From Mycolicibacterium hodleri (GTDB taxonomy: Bacteria; Actinomycetota; Actinomycetes; Mycobacteriales; Mycobacteriaceae), in the NCBI RefSeq assembly GCF_025822245.1, contig NZ_JACKTL010000073.1, positions 155,333 through 219,332 on the forward strand: 64,000 nt of DNA. Direction: 5' to 3'. The position numbers and the translations under genes were made by a program. The notes beneath the pieces were generated by a model that saw nothing but the letters and a program-made list of their open reading frames with translations, did no database searches and was not told where the DNA came from. Of this stretch, positions 15,677-23,911 are shown in pieces; the stretch's first letter is position 1; each line of letters starts with the position of its first letter.

Positions 15677-17268
15677 GCGCCCTCAGGTCACCGGTCGACG
15701 TCACCGGTCCGGCATTCACCGCCGCAGCCGAGGCCATGGTCGCCAAGCTCGCCGAACTCGACGCCGAGCACGCCAAGGCGTTGGCCGGCGGCAGTGCGAA
15801 GTCCGTCGAGCGCCACCACGCCCGCGGCAAGCTGACCCCCCGCGAGCGCGTCGAGCTCCTGGTCGACGCGGACTCCCCCTTCCTGGAGCTCAGCCCGCTG
15901 GCCGCGTGGGGCAGCGACTTCCACGTCGGCGCCAGCGTGGTGACGGGCATCGGCGTGGTCGAGGGGGTCGAGTGCCTCATCGTCGCCAACGACCCCACCG
16001 TCAAGGGCGGCACCAGCAATCCGTGGACATTGCGGAAGATTCTGCGCGCCAACCAGATTGCGCGCGAGAACCGACTGCCGGTCATCTCGCTGGTCGAATC
16101 GGGTGGCGCGGATCTGCCGACGCAGAAGGAGGTGTTCATCCCCGGCGGCCAGATGTTCCGCGACCTCACCCGGCTGTCGGCGGCCGGCATCCCCACCGTC
16201 GCATTGGTGTTCGGCAACTCCACCGCGGGCGGCGCCTACGTGCCCGGGATGTCCGACCACGTGGTGATGATCAGGGAACGGTCGAAGGTGTTCCTCGCCG
16301 GGCCACCCCTGGTGAAGATGGCCACCGGCGAGGAGTCCGACGACGAGTCGCTCGGTGGCGCCGAGATGCACGCGCGTACCTCGGGTTTGGCCGACTATCT
16401 GGCCAACGACGAACTCGACGCCATCCGCATCGGCCGCCGCATCGTGGCCAGGCTGAACTGGCAGAAGGCCGGGCCCCGGCCGCGTCCGGTGACCGAGCCG
16501 CTATTCGACGCCGAGGAGCTGATCGGCATCGTGCCCGCCGACCTGAGGGTTCCGTTCGATCCGCGCGACGTGATCGCCCGGATCGTCGACGGTTCGGAGT
16601 TCGACGAGTTCAAGCCGCTCTACGGCGGCTCGCTGGTGACGGGTTGGGCGACGCTGCACGGCTATCCGATCGGCATCCTGGCCAACGCACGCGGGGTGCT
16701 GTTCAGCGAGGAGTCGCAGAAGGCCACCCAGTTCATCCAGCTGGCCAACCGCTCCGATACGCCACTGTTGTTCCTGCACAACACGACCGGCTACATGGTC
16801 GGCAAGGCCTACGAGGAAGGCGGCATGATCAAGCACGGCTCGATGATGATCAACGCGGTCTCCAACTCGACTGTCCCACACATCTCGCTGCTGCTCGGCG
16901 CCTCCTACGGCGCGGGCCACTACGGCATGTGCGGGCGGGCCTACGACCCGCGCTTCCTGTTCGCCTGGCCGAGCGCCAAGTCGGCGGTGATGGGCGGCAC
17001 GCAGCTCGCCGGCGTCATCTCGATCGTCAGCCGGGCGGCCGCCGAAGCCCGCGGTCAGCAGGTCGACGAGGACGCCGACGCCGCCCTGCGCGCGGCCATC
17101 GAGGCGCAGATCGACGCCGAGTCGCTGCCGATGTTCCTGTCCGGTCGCATGTTCGACGACGGCGTCATCGACCCCCGCGACACCCGCACGGTGTTGGGAA
17201 TGTGTCTGTCCGCCATCGCCAATGGCCCGGTCGAGGGGACGTCGAACTTCGGCGTCTTCCGGATGTGA
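15673..17268 (+). CDS. accD2: Acyl-CoA carboxylase beta (carboxyltransferase) subunit AccD2
   Basis: The product (531 residues) carries both crotonase-fold carboxyltransferase halves. N half: 'HARGKLTPRERVELLVD', 'NDPTVKGGTSNPWTLRKILRAN' region, 'ESGGADLPTQKEVF', 'GNSTAGGAYVPGMSD'. C half: 'GILANARGVLFSEESQKATQFI', 'LFLHNTTGYMVGKAYEEGGMIKHG' region, 'GASYGAGHYGMCGRAYDPRF', 'FAWPSAKSAVMGG'. These are hallmarks of the methylcrotonyl/geranyl-CoA carboxylase branch rather than propionyl/acetyl-CoA enzymes. The GTG overlaps the fadE stop (GTGA). Substrate for the mycobacterial AccA2/AccD2 pair is not established. Confidence 0.92.
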   Translation: MSALRSPVDVTGPAFTAAAEAMVAKLAELDAEHAKALAGGSAKSVERHHARGKLTPRERVELLVDADSPFLELSPLAAWGSDFHVGASVVTGIGVVEGVECLIVANDPTVKGGTSNPWTLRKILRANQIARENRLPVISLVESGGADLPTQKEVFIPGGQMFRDLTRLSAAGIPTVALVFGNSTAGGAYVPGMSDHVVMIRERSKVFLAGPPLVKMATGEESDDESLGGAEMHARTSGLADYLANDELDAIRIGRRIVARLNWQKAGPRPRPVTEPLFDAEELIGIVPADLRVPFDPRDVIARIVDGSEFDEFKPLYGGSLVTGWATLHGYPIGILANARGVLFSEESQKATQFIQLANRSDTPLLFLHNTTGYMVGKAYEEGGMIKHGSMMINAVSNSTVPHISLLLGASYGAGHYGMCGRAYDPRFLFAWPSAKSAVMGGTQLAGVISIVSRAAAEARGQQVDEDADAALRAAIEAQIDAESLPMFLSGRMFDDGVIDPRDTRTVLGMCLSAIANGPVEGTSNFGVFRM

Positions 17269-17288
17269 GCGCCCCCATGACCCCTTCC

Positions 17289-17347
17289 CCCGCGATTTGT
17301 GGCGTATTTGTTGCGGTGAGCGCTCCTCAAACGCCACAAATCGCGGG
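17289..17347 (+). repeat. 17-bp perfect inverted repeat abutting the accA2 ribosome site
   Basis: CCCGCGATTTGTGGCGT at 17289-17305 and its exact complement at 17331-17347 enclose a 25-base loop inside the 88-base accD2-accA2 gap, the only non-overlapping junction in the operon. The right arm supplies the first bases of the GGGAGGAA ribosome-binding sequence of accA2 (ATG 17357). There is no T-run, so a terminator is unlikely; an RNA hairpin affecting accA2 translation or mRNA decay is more likely. Confidence 0.85.
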
Positions 17348-17356
17348 AGGAAAGCG

Positions 17357-19339
17357 ATGATCACCCGAGTTCTGGTCGCCAACCGTGGCGAGATTGCCCG
17401 CCGCGTCTTCGCCACCTGCCGCCGGCTGGGCATCGGCACCGTGGCCGTCTACACCGACGCCGACGCCGCGTCGCCACACGTCGCCGAGGCCGATCTCCGG
17501 GTGCGGCTGGACGGTCGCAACGGCTACCTCGACGCCGCCCAACTGATCGCCGCGGCGCGGGCCGCCGGCGCCGACGCCGTGCACCCCGGTTACGGATTCC
17601 TTTCCGAGAACGCCCCATTCGCTGCCGCGGTGCACGAGGCGGGCCTGACGTGGATCGGCCCGCCCGTTGCCGCCGTGCAGGCAATGGGCAGCAAGATCGA
17701 GGCCAAAAAGATGATGGCCGCCGCGGGCGTCCCGGTGCTCGACGAGCTAGACCCCGACACCGTGACCGCCGATCAACTGCCGGTGCTGATCAAGGCATCC
17801 GCCGGTGGTGGCGGCCGCGGCATGCGGGTGGTCCGCGAACTCGACCAGCTCGCCGCACAGGCCGAGGCCGCTCGCCGGGAGGCGGAGTCCGCGTTCGGCG
17901 ACGGAGAAGTGTTCTGCGAGCGCTACCTGGCCGCCGGGCACCACGTCGAGGTGCAGGTGATGGCCGACGCGCACGGCACCGTGTGGGCGGTCGGCGAGCG
18001 GGAGTGCTCGATCCAGCGCCGCCACCAGAAGATCGTCGAGGAGGCCCCGTCGCCGCTCGTCGAACGCACCCCCGGCATGCGCGCCAAGCTGTTCGAGGCG
18101 GCCCGACTGGCGGCCGAGGCTATCGACTACACCGGCGCGGGCACGGTCGAGTTCATGGCCGACGACGCCGGTGACTTCTTCTTCCTCGAGATGAACACCC
18201 GGCTGCAGGTCGAGCACCCCGTCACCGAGGAGACTACCGGCCTGGACCTGGTCGAGTTGCAACTGCTGGTCGCCGACGGTGGCCGACTCGACGCGGAACC
18301 GCCTGTTGCCCAAGGACATTCGATCGAGGCTCGGCTCTACGCGGAGGATCCGGCCAGGGACTGGCAGCCCCAGGCCGGTCCCGTCCACCGGTTCGAGGTG
18401 CCCGCGGCGACGACCGAGTTCACGCAGCTGGGCCGGGTGGGCGTCCGCGTCGACTCCGGCGTGGTCGACGGGTCGGCGGTGTCGGTGTTCTACGACCCCA
18501 TGCCGGCCAAGGTCATCTCCTACGCCCCGACCCGCAGGCAAGCCGCGGGCATTCTGGCCGACGCGCTGGCCCGCGCCCGTGTGCACGGCATCGGAACCAA
18601 TCGCGACCTCCTGGTGAACGTGCTGCGGCACCCGGCGTTCCTCGACGGCGCCACCGACACCGCGTTCTTCGACTCCCACGGTCTGGCCGCGCTGGCCGCA
18701 CCCCTGGCCGACCCGTCGGCGATCGCGTCGTCCGCCGTCGCGGCCGCCCTCGCCGACGCAGCCGCGAACCGCGATGCCGCACGGGTGCTTGGCGGCCTGC
18801 CAAGCGGCTGGCGCAACCTCGCGTCCGGCTTCCAAACCAAGCGGTACCTCGACGACGCCGGTGACGAGCACGAAGTGCGGTACCGGTTCGGCCGCGCCGG
18901 CCTCGAGCTCGACGGCGCGGCCGGTGTGACCCTGGTGTCGTCGTCGCCAAACCGAATCGTGCTGGGCGTCAACGGGGTCGAGCGGCCGTTCGACGTGGCG
19001 CGCTACGGTGACCCCGAATCCCAGCACGTCTTCGTCGACGGTCCGCTCGGGCCCGTGCACCTGGTGGCGCTCCCCCGCTTCCCGGACCCCGACTCGGCCG
19101 TCGCCAAGGGTTCACTGCTGGCGCCGATGCCGGGATCGGTCACCAGGATCGCCGCCGCGGTCGGCGACCCGGTCACCGCGGGCCAGCCGCTGATCTGGCT
19201 GGAGGCCATGAAGATGGAGCACACCATCGCCGCGCCCGGCGACGGCGTGCTCGCCGAACTAAACGTGACGGCCGGTCAACAAGTCGACGTCGGTGCCGTA
19301 CTCGCACGCATCGACAACCCTGAAGGAGATCCAGCATGA
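17357..19339 (+). CDS. accA2: Acyl-CoA carboxylase alpha subunit AccA2 (biotin carboxylase + BCCP)
   Basis: The product (660 residues) has a biotin carboxylase N-terminal domain ('VLVANRGEIARRVFATCRRLG', 'VHPGYGFLSENAPFA', ATP-grasp 'KASAGGGGRGMRVV', 'ECSIQRRHQKIVEEAPSP', 'EMNTRLQVEHPVTEETTGLDLVE' region), a BT linker domain and a C-terminal biotinyl domain with 'EAMKMEH', the biotinylated Lys being residue 619. It carboxylates biotin and passes CO2 to AccD2. Start ATG 17357 has GGGAGG 6 bases upstream, within a hairpin arm. The stop overlaps the fadE12 ATG (ATGA). Confidence 0.94.
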   Translation: MITRVLVANRGEIARRVFATCRRLGIGTVAVYTDADAASPHVAEADLRVRLDGRNGYLDAAQLIAAARAAGADAVHPGYGFLSENAPFAAAVHEAGLTWIGPPVAAVQAMGSKIEAKKMMAAAGVPVLDELDPDTVTADQLPVLIKASAGGGGRGMRVVRELDQLAAQAEAARREAESAFGDGEVFCERYLAAGHHVEVQVMADAHGTVWAVGERECSIQRRHQKIVEEAPSPLVERTPGMRAKLFEAARLAAEAIDYTGAGTVEFMADDAGDFFFLEMNTRLQVEHPVTEETTGLDLVELQLLVADGGRLDAEPPVAQGHSIEARLYAEDPARDWQPQAGPVHRFEVPAATTEFTQLGRVGVRVDSGVVDGSAVSVFYDPMPAKVISYAPTRRQAAGILADALARARVHGIGTNRDLLVNVLRHPAFLDGATDTAFFDSHGLAALAAPLADPSAIASSAVAAALADAAANRDAARVLGGLPSGWRNLASGFQTKRYLDDAGDEHEVRYRFGRAGLELDGAAGVTLVSSSPNRIVLGVNGVERPFDVARYGDPESQHVFVDGPLGPVHLVALPRFPDPDSAVAKGSLLAPMPGSVTRIAAAVGDPVTAGQPLIWLEAMKMEHTIAAPGDGVLAELNVTAGQQVDVGAVLARIDNPEGDPA

Positions 19340-20493
19340 GCTTCATCGAGACCGACGAACAGCAGCAGCTCCGCAAGGCCGTCGCGGCCATGTCCGCGAG
19401 CTACGGGTCGCAGTACTACCTGGAGAAGGCCCGCGCCGGCGAGCACACCACCGAAATGTGGAGCGAAGCAGGCAAACTCGGCTTCATCGGGGTGAACCTG
19501 CCGGAGGAGTACGGCGGCGGGGGTGCCGGCATGTACGAGCTGTCACTGGTGATGGAGGAGATGGCGGCCGGCGGCTGCGCACTGCTCATGATGGTCGTCT
19601 CCCCCGCCATCAACGGCACGATCATCGCCAAGTACGGCACCGACGAGCAGAAGAAGCGCTGGCTCCCGGGCATCGCCGACGGTTCGATCACGATGGCGTT
19701 CGCCATCACCGAGCCGGACGCGGGATCCAACTCGCACAAGATCACCACGACGGCCCGCCGCGACGGCGACGACTGGATCCTGTCCGGCCAGAAGGTCTAC
19801 ATCTCCGGTGTCGACCAGGCCCAGGCGGTGCTCGTCGTGAGCCGCACGGCCGAAGCCAAGACGGGCAACCTCAAGCCGGCGCTGTTCGTCGTCCCCACCG
19901 ACACACCCGGCATGTCGTGGACCAAGATCGACATGGAGATCGTCAGCCCGGAGAACCAGTTCCAGCTCTTCCTCGACGACGTCCGGTTGCCCGCCGACGC
20001 GCTGGTCGGCTCCGAGGACGCCGCTATCGCGCAGCTGTTCGCCGGCCTGAATCCCGAACGCATCATGGGTGCGGCGAGCGCGGTCGGCATGGGACGCTTC
20101 GCGATCGCCAAGGCCACCGACTACGTCAAGACCCGACAGGTGTGGAAGACGCCGATCGGCGCACATCAGGGCATCTCGCATCCGTTGGCGCAGAACCACA
20201 TCGAGATCGAGCTGGCCAAGCTGATGATGCAGAAGGCCGCCACGCTCTACGACCTCGGGGACGACGGTGGTGCCGCCGAGGCCGCGAACATGGCCAAGTA
20301 CGCCGCGGGTGAGGCGTCGGTGCGCGCCGTCGACCAGGCCGTGCAGTCCCTCGGGGGCAACGGGCTGACCAAGGAGTACGGCATCGCCTCGGTGTTGACG
20401 GCGTCGCGGCTGGCCCGCATCGCCCCCGTGAGCCGGGAGATGATCCTCAACTTCGTCGCCCAGACGTCGCTGGGCCTCCCCCGGTCCTACTGA
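19336..20493 (+). CDS. fadE12: Acyl-CoA dehydrogenase, FadE12-like
   Basis: The product (385 residues) is a second acyl-CoA dehydrogenase of the operon. It has 'LPEEYGGGGAGMYELSLVMEEM', 'FAITEPDAGSNSHKI', 'LSGQKVYISG' and 'SLGGNGLTKEYG'. As in FadE13 there is no EGT motif near the C-terminus, and Glu241 in 'NPERIMGAAS' takes the helix-G catalytic position, so both dehydrogenases look like branched-chain types. Two dehydrogenases in one carboxylase operon suggests two unsaturation steps or two substrates. ATGA overlap with accA2; the stop and the echA7 start share one base (TGATG). Confidence 0.9.
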   Translation: MSFIETDEQQQLRKAVAAMSASYGSQYYLEKARAGEHTTEMWSEAGKLGFIGVNLPEEYGGGGAGMYELSLVMEEMAAGGCALLMMVVSPAINGTIIAKYGTDEQKKRWLPGIADGSITMAFAITEPDAGSNSHKITTTARRDGDDWILSGQKVYISGVDQAQAVLVVSRTAEAKTGNLKPALFVVPTDTPGMSWTKIDMEIVSPENQFQLFLDDVRLPADALVGSEDAAIAQLFAGLNPERIMGAASAVGMGRFAIAKATDYVKTRQVWKTPIGAHQGISHPLAQNHIEIELAKLMMQKAATLYDLGDDGGAAEAANMAKYAAGEASVRAVDQAVQSLGGNGLTKEYGIASVLTASRLARIAPVSREMILNFVAQTSLGLPRSY

Positions 20494-21290
20494 TGACGGA
20501 CCTCGTTCATTACGCCGTCGACGGCGCGGTTGCCCGGCTGACCCTTGATTCGCCGCACAACCGTAACGCCCTCTCGTCGGCGCTGGTGGCGCAGCTGCAC
20601 GACGGGCTGTCCTCGGCCGCGGCGAACCCGGCCGTGCGGTGCGTGGTGCTGGGCCACACCGGCGGCACGTTCTGCGCGGGTGCCGACCTGAGCGAGGCGG
20701 CCGGCCGGGATCCCGGGGATCTGGCCACCGACCGGGCCCGCGAGATGGCCGACCTGCTGCGCGCGCTGGTCGCCCTGCCGATGCCGGTGATCGGCGTGGT
20801 GGACGGCCACGTGCGCGCGGGCGGTCTCGGACTGATCGGCGCGTGCGACATCGTCGTCGCCGGACCGTCGAGCACCTTCGCCCTGACCGAGGCGCGAATC
20901 GGCGTCGCCCCGTCGATCATCTCGTTGACGTTGCTGCCGAAGATGTCCGCCCGCGCTGCCGGGCGCTACTTCGTCACCGGAGAGAAGTTCGGCCCCGAGG
21001 AGGCCAGGGACGTCGGTCTGGTGACCGTCGCGGCCGACTCCGCCGAGGACGTGGCCGCTGTCGTCGGCCGCCTGGTGGGCGACGTCACGAAGGGGTCACC
21101 GCAAGGCTTGGCGGCGTCGAAGGCGTTGACGACGGCGGGGCTCCTCGCGACCTTCGACGCCCACGTCGAGGCTCTGACCACGCAATCGGCGGCGTTGTTC
21201 GTCTCCGAGGAGGCCCGCGAAGGCATGATGGCGTTCCTCGAGAAGCGACCGCCGAGGTGGCGCCGCGGCACCGGCGGAGCCGCGGTTTAG
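20493..21290 (+). CDS. echA7: Enoyl-CoA hydratase/isomerase, EchA7-like
   Basis: The product (265 residues) is a crotonase-fold protein with the oxyanion hole at 'GGTFCAGADLSEA' and 'VRAGGLGLIGACDIVVAGPSSTFALTEARIGVAPS' region, where Glu/Gly positions typical for hydratases lie. In leucine- or terpene-type pathways the hydratase follows carboxylation (methylglutaconyl-CoA or isohexenylglutaconyl-CoA hydratase), which fits its place last in this operon. No HMG-CoA lyase gene follows, so the pathway must be completed elsewhere. TGATG junction with fadE12. Confidence 0.9.
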   Translation: MTDLVHYAVDGAVARLTLDSPHNRNALSSALVAQLHDGLSSAAANPAVRCVVLGHTGGTFCAGADLSEAAGRDPGDLATDRAREMADLLRALVALPMPVIGVVDGHVRAGGLGLIGACDIVVAGPSSTFALTEARIGVAPSIISLTLLPKMSARAAGRYFVTGEKFGPEEARDVGLVTVAADSAEDVAAVVGRLVGDVTKGSPQGLAASKALTTAGLLATFDAHVEALTTQSAALFVSEEAREGMMAFLEKRPPRWRRGTGGAAV

Positions 21291-21347
21291 CCGTCTCGCG
21301 TGCACGGCGCCTTGCATGTCTGACCGATCGTCGTAGGCTCGACCCCG

Positions 21348-21929
21348 ATGACCAATGGAGCGTCGCGATACGGGTCCATGGGCGCTGCCGACTCCGATCG
21401 CATTCAGGTTGCGCAGTTGCTGACCGATGCCGCCGCACAGGGGCGCCTCGAGATGAGCGAATACGAGGACCGGCTGAAGAAGGCGTACGCGGCCCAGACG
21501 TTCGACGAACTCGACCGCCTCAGCTCGGATCTGCCGGGGATCGCCACCACCGCGCCCGCCATCGGACCGGGACAGCCGGCACCGTCGACGCTGCTGCTGG
21601 CGATCATGAGCGGTTTCGAGCGGCGCGGCCGCTGGAACGTGCCGAAGCGGCTGACGTCGGTCGCCCTGTTCGGCGGCGGCGTGATCGACCTGCGCTACGC
21701 CGACTTCACGGCCGCCGACGTGGAGATCCACTCGTACTCCATCTTCGGCGGTCAAACCATCCTGCTGCCGCCCGAGCTGAACGTCGACGTGCGCGGCGTC
21801 GGGGTGATGGGCGCGTTCGACCACCTCGGCGACGAAGGCTCCCCCGGGGCGCCCCACATCACGATTCGCGGGTTCTCACTGTGGGGCAGCGTCGGAATCC
21901 GGCGCAAGAAGCGCAAGGCCCAGCAGTAG
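21348..21929 (+). CDS. DUF1707 / LiaF-like domain protein (Rv0966c-like)
   Basis: The product (193 residues) is soluble: an N-terminal DUF1707 segment ('AADSDRIQVAQLLTDAAAQGRLEMSEYEDRLKKAYAAQTFDELDRL' region, residues 12-60), a short linker, and a C-terminal beta-helix-like domain of the LiaF/DUF2154 kind ('TSVALFGGGVIDLRYADF', 'VEIHSYSIFGGQTILLPPELNV', 'HITIRGFSLWGSV'). Such proteins are linked to envelope-stress responses in Gram-positive bacteria. It is 57 bases after echA7 and convergent with the VWA gene (two bases between stops). Function unproven. Confidence 0.8.
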   Translation: MTNGASRYGSMGAADSDRIQVAQLLTDAAAQGRLEMSEYEDRLKKAYAAQTFDELDRLSSDLPGIATTAPAIGPGQPAPSTLLLAIMSGFERRGRWNVPKRLTSVALFGGGVIDLRYADFTAADVEIHSYSIFGGQTILLPPELNVDVRGVGVMGAFDHLGDEGSPGAPHITIRGFSLWGSVGIRRKKRKAQQ

Positions 21930-21931
21930 CG

Positions 21932-23911
21932 TCACCGCCGCCGTCGGCGCGAACGTAGGTAGTCGCCGACGACGGCGGCCCCCAGCCCGTCGAGATCGGG
22001 TTCGACGACGCGGCCCTCCACTCGTCGGGCCACCTGGTCGATGAAACGCGCCAACCCCGGATCGCTTCCGAGCCGGAAGATCGTCACCTGCGCACCAAGT
22101 CGCGCGATCTCGTCGAAGCCCTTCACGGTGTGGGCGATGGTCCGCGGGTGCGGCGGGTAGTCGAAGAACACCGCGGTGCCACCGTCGTCGTGTCCGTAGT
22201 CCTCGAGGTGCGCCGTCGGCTCGCCGTCGGTGACGATGAGCACCACCGGTTGGGCGTTGGGGTGGCGGCGCAGGTGGCGTGACGCCAGGGCCAATGCGTG
22301 GTGCAGGTTGGTGCCCTGCTCGTAGACGCCCTCCAGACCCGTCAGCTCGGCGGCGCTGACCGTGCGCGCGTACCGGCCGAACGCGATGATCTGCAGATCG
22401 TCGGACCGGAACCGCGTGCTGATCAGTTGGTGCAACGCCAGCGCGGTGCGCTTCATCGGCAGCCAGCGGTTCTCCATCACCATCGAGAACGACGTGTCGA
22501 CCAGCAGGGCCACCGCCGACTGGGTGCGCTGCTCGGTCTCGGAGATCTCGACGTCGTCGACGGTGATCTGCATCGGCAGCTCCGCGACTCCCGTACCGGC
22601 TTGCCGCAGCACGGCATTCGTCAGCGTCCGGGTGACGTTCCACGGCTCGGTGTCGCCGAACTGCCACGGCCGGGTGGCACCGGTGAGTTCGCCTGCCGCG
22701 CCGGCCCGACGGGTGTCGCGTTCCCCGTGGCGGCCCGAAAGTTGTTGCGCCACGTCGCGAAGGATCATCTGACCCAGCTGACGCATCGCCTTCGGTGACA
22801 GTCGCCATTGACCGTCGGCGTCGCGGTCGAGGAACCCCTGGTTCATCAGTGCGCGTTCCAGTTCGGACAGCGTGCGGGCGTCGACGGCCGCTTGGTCGCC
22901 GAGCTGGCGGGCCAGCATGTCGAGGTCGACGTCGTCCATCTGGGCGCCGGCATAGCTTTGACTCAGCTGCTCGGCGAGCTGCTCGAGCTCACCGATGTCG
23001 GCCAATGCCTGCGCGCCCTCCCCCATGCCCATCGGGTTGTCGCCCTTGAACCGCTCCGAACCCTGCCAGTCCTCGCCGGGCCGCGCGTTCTGCAGATGCT
23101 GGTCCAGCTTGTCGAGCGCATTGGTCAACGACGGTGAGCCAAAGGCCTGCTGCGCCAACGCATCCAGCTCGGCACGCTGATCGGGCGACAGGCTGTTGCG
23201 GAACCGCTGGGCGGCGGCCGCCCGCTTGGCCAGCGAGTCGAGGAGCTCGTCGATGTTCTTCGGATTCTCCGGAAAGAACTCGCCGTGCTTGGCCATGAAC
23301 TCCTGGAAGTCCTCGGGCGAATCCTGCCCACTGGCGTGCTTGTCCAGCAGCTCGTTGAGATCGTCGAGCATGTCGTTGACGCGCTGACGGTCCTCGTCGG
23401 TGGCGTTCTCCAGCGCCTCCTTCATGCCCGCGAAGCGCTGGTCGAGCATCTCGCGGCCCATCAGATCCTTGATCTGCTCGTACTTCTCGCGCGCTTCCTG
23501 CGAGCGCCAGTCGTACTCGGACAGCTCCTGAACCGCCTTGGCCGGCGACGGGGGCAGCGCCTCCAGTTGCAGTTCGTTGAAGCGGGCGTCGTCGTCGAGC
23601 GCGCGGGCCAACTCCTTGCGTTCGGCCAGCACCGCCTCGTCGAGCAGCTTCTTGATCTCCTGAAGGGTGCCGTCGAGGTTGTTCTGCTGCAACAGCTTCC
23701 GACGCTTGCTGTTGGCCTCGGCGGCGAGCCGGTCGGCGCCCCTCGTGTTCTGGGTACCGCGCCGCATCAGCTCGGCAAGCGCACGTCGCGGCGAACTGCC
23801 CTCCATGACGTCCTGGCCGATCTGCTCCAGCGCCTCGCGCAGGTCGACCGGGGGAGCCAGCGGATCGGGTCCGCCGGAGTAGCGCGAATACCGCGAAATG
23901 CGTTTAACCAT
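21932..23911 (-). CDS. VWA-domain protein paired with MoxR-type ATPase (Rv0959-like)
   Basis: The product (659 residues from ATG 23911) has a long helical, acidic N-terminal region (about 1-440, many Glu/Gln-rich helices) and a C-terminal von Willebrand A domain with MIDAS residues in 'VALLVDTSFSMVMENRW' (DxSxS-like DTSFS), a conserved Thr-containing loop and 'VLIVTDGEPTAHL'. ATG 23911 (MVKRISRYSRY) is chosen because sequence upstream is the other frame of the ATPase gene; the two genes overlap by 8 bases. ATPase/VWA pairs act as chaperone-like or metal-insertion machines; the client here is unknown. Confidence 0.85.
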   Translation of the reverse strand: MVKRISRYSRYSGGPDPLAPPVDLREALEQIGQDVMEGSSPRRALAELMRRGTQNTRGADRLAAEANSKRRKLLQQNNLDGTLQEIKKLLDEAVLAERKELARALDDDARFNELQLEALPPSPAKAVQELSEYDWRSQEAREKYEQIKDLMGREMLDQRFAGMKEALENATDEDRQRVNDMLDDLNELLDKHASGQDSPEDFQEFMAKHGEFFPENPKNIDELLDSLAKRAAAAQRFRNSLSPDQRAELDALAQQAFGSPSLTNALDKLDQHLQNARPGEDWQGSERFKGDNPMGMGEGAQALADIGELEQLAEQLSQSYAGAQMDDVDLDMLARQLGDQAAVDARTLSELERALMNQGFLDRDADGQWRLSPKAMRQLGQMILRDVAQQLSGRHGERDTRRAGAAGELTGATRPWQFGDTEPWNVTRTLTNAVLRQAGTGVAELPMQITVDDVEISETEQRTQSAVALLVDTSFSMVMENRWLPMKRTALALHQLISTRFRSDDLQIIAFGRYARTVSAAELTGLEGVYEQGTNLHHALALASRHLRRHPNAQPVVLIVTDGEPTAHLEDYGHDDGGTAVFFDYPPHPRTIAHTVKGFDEIARLGAQVTIFRLGSDPGLARFIDQVARRVEGRVVEPDLDGLGAAVVGDYLRSRRRRR

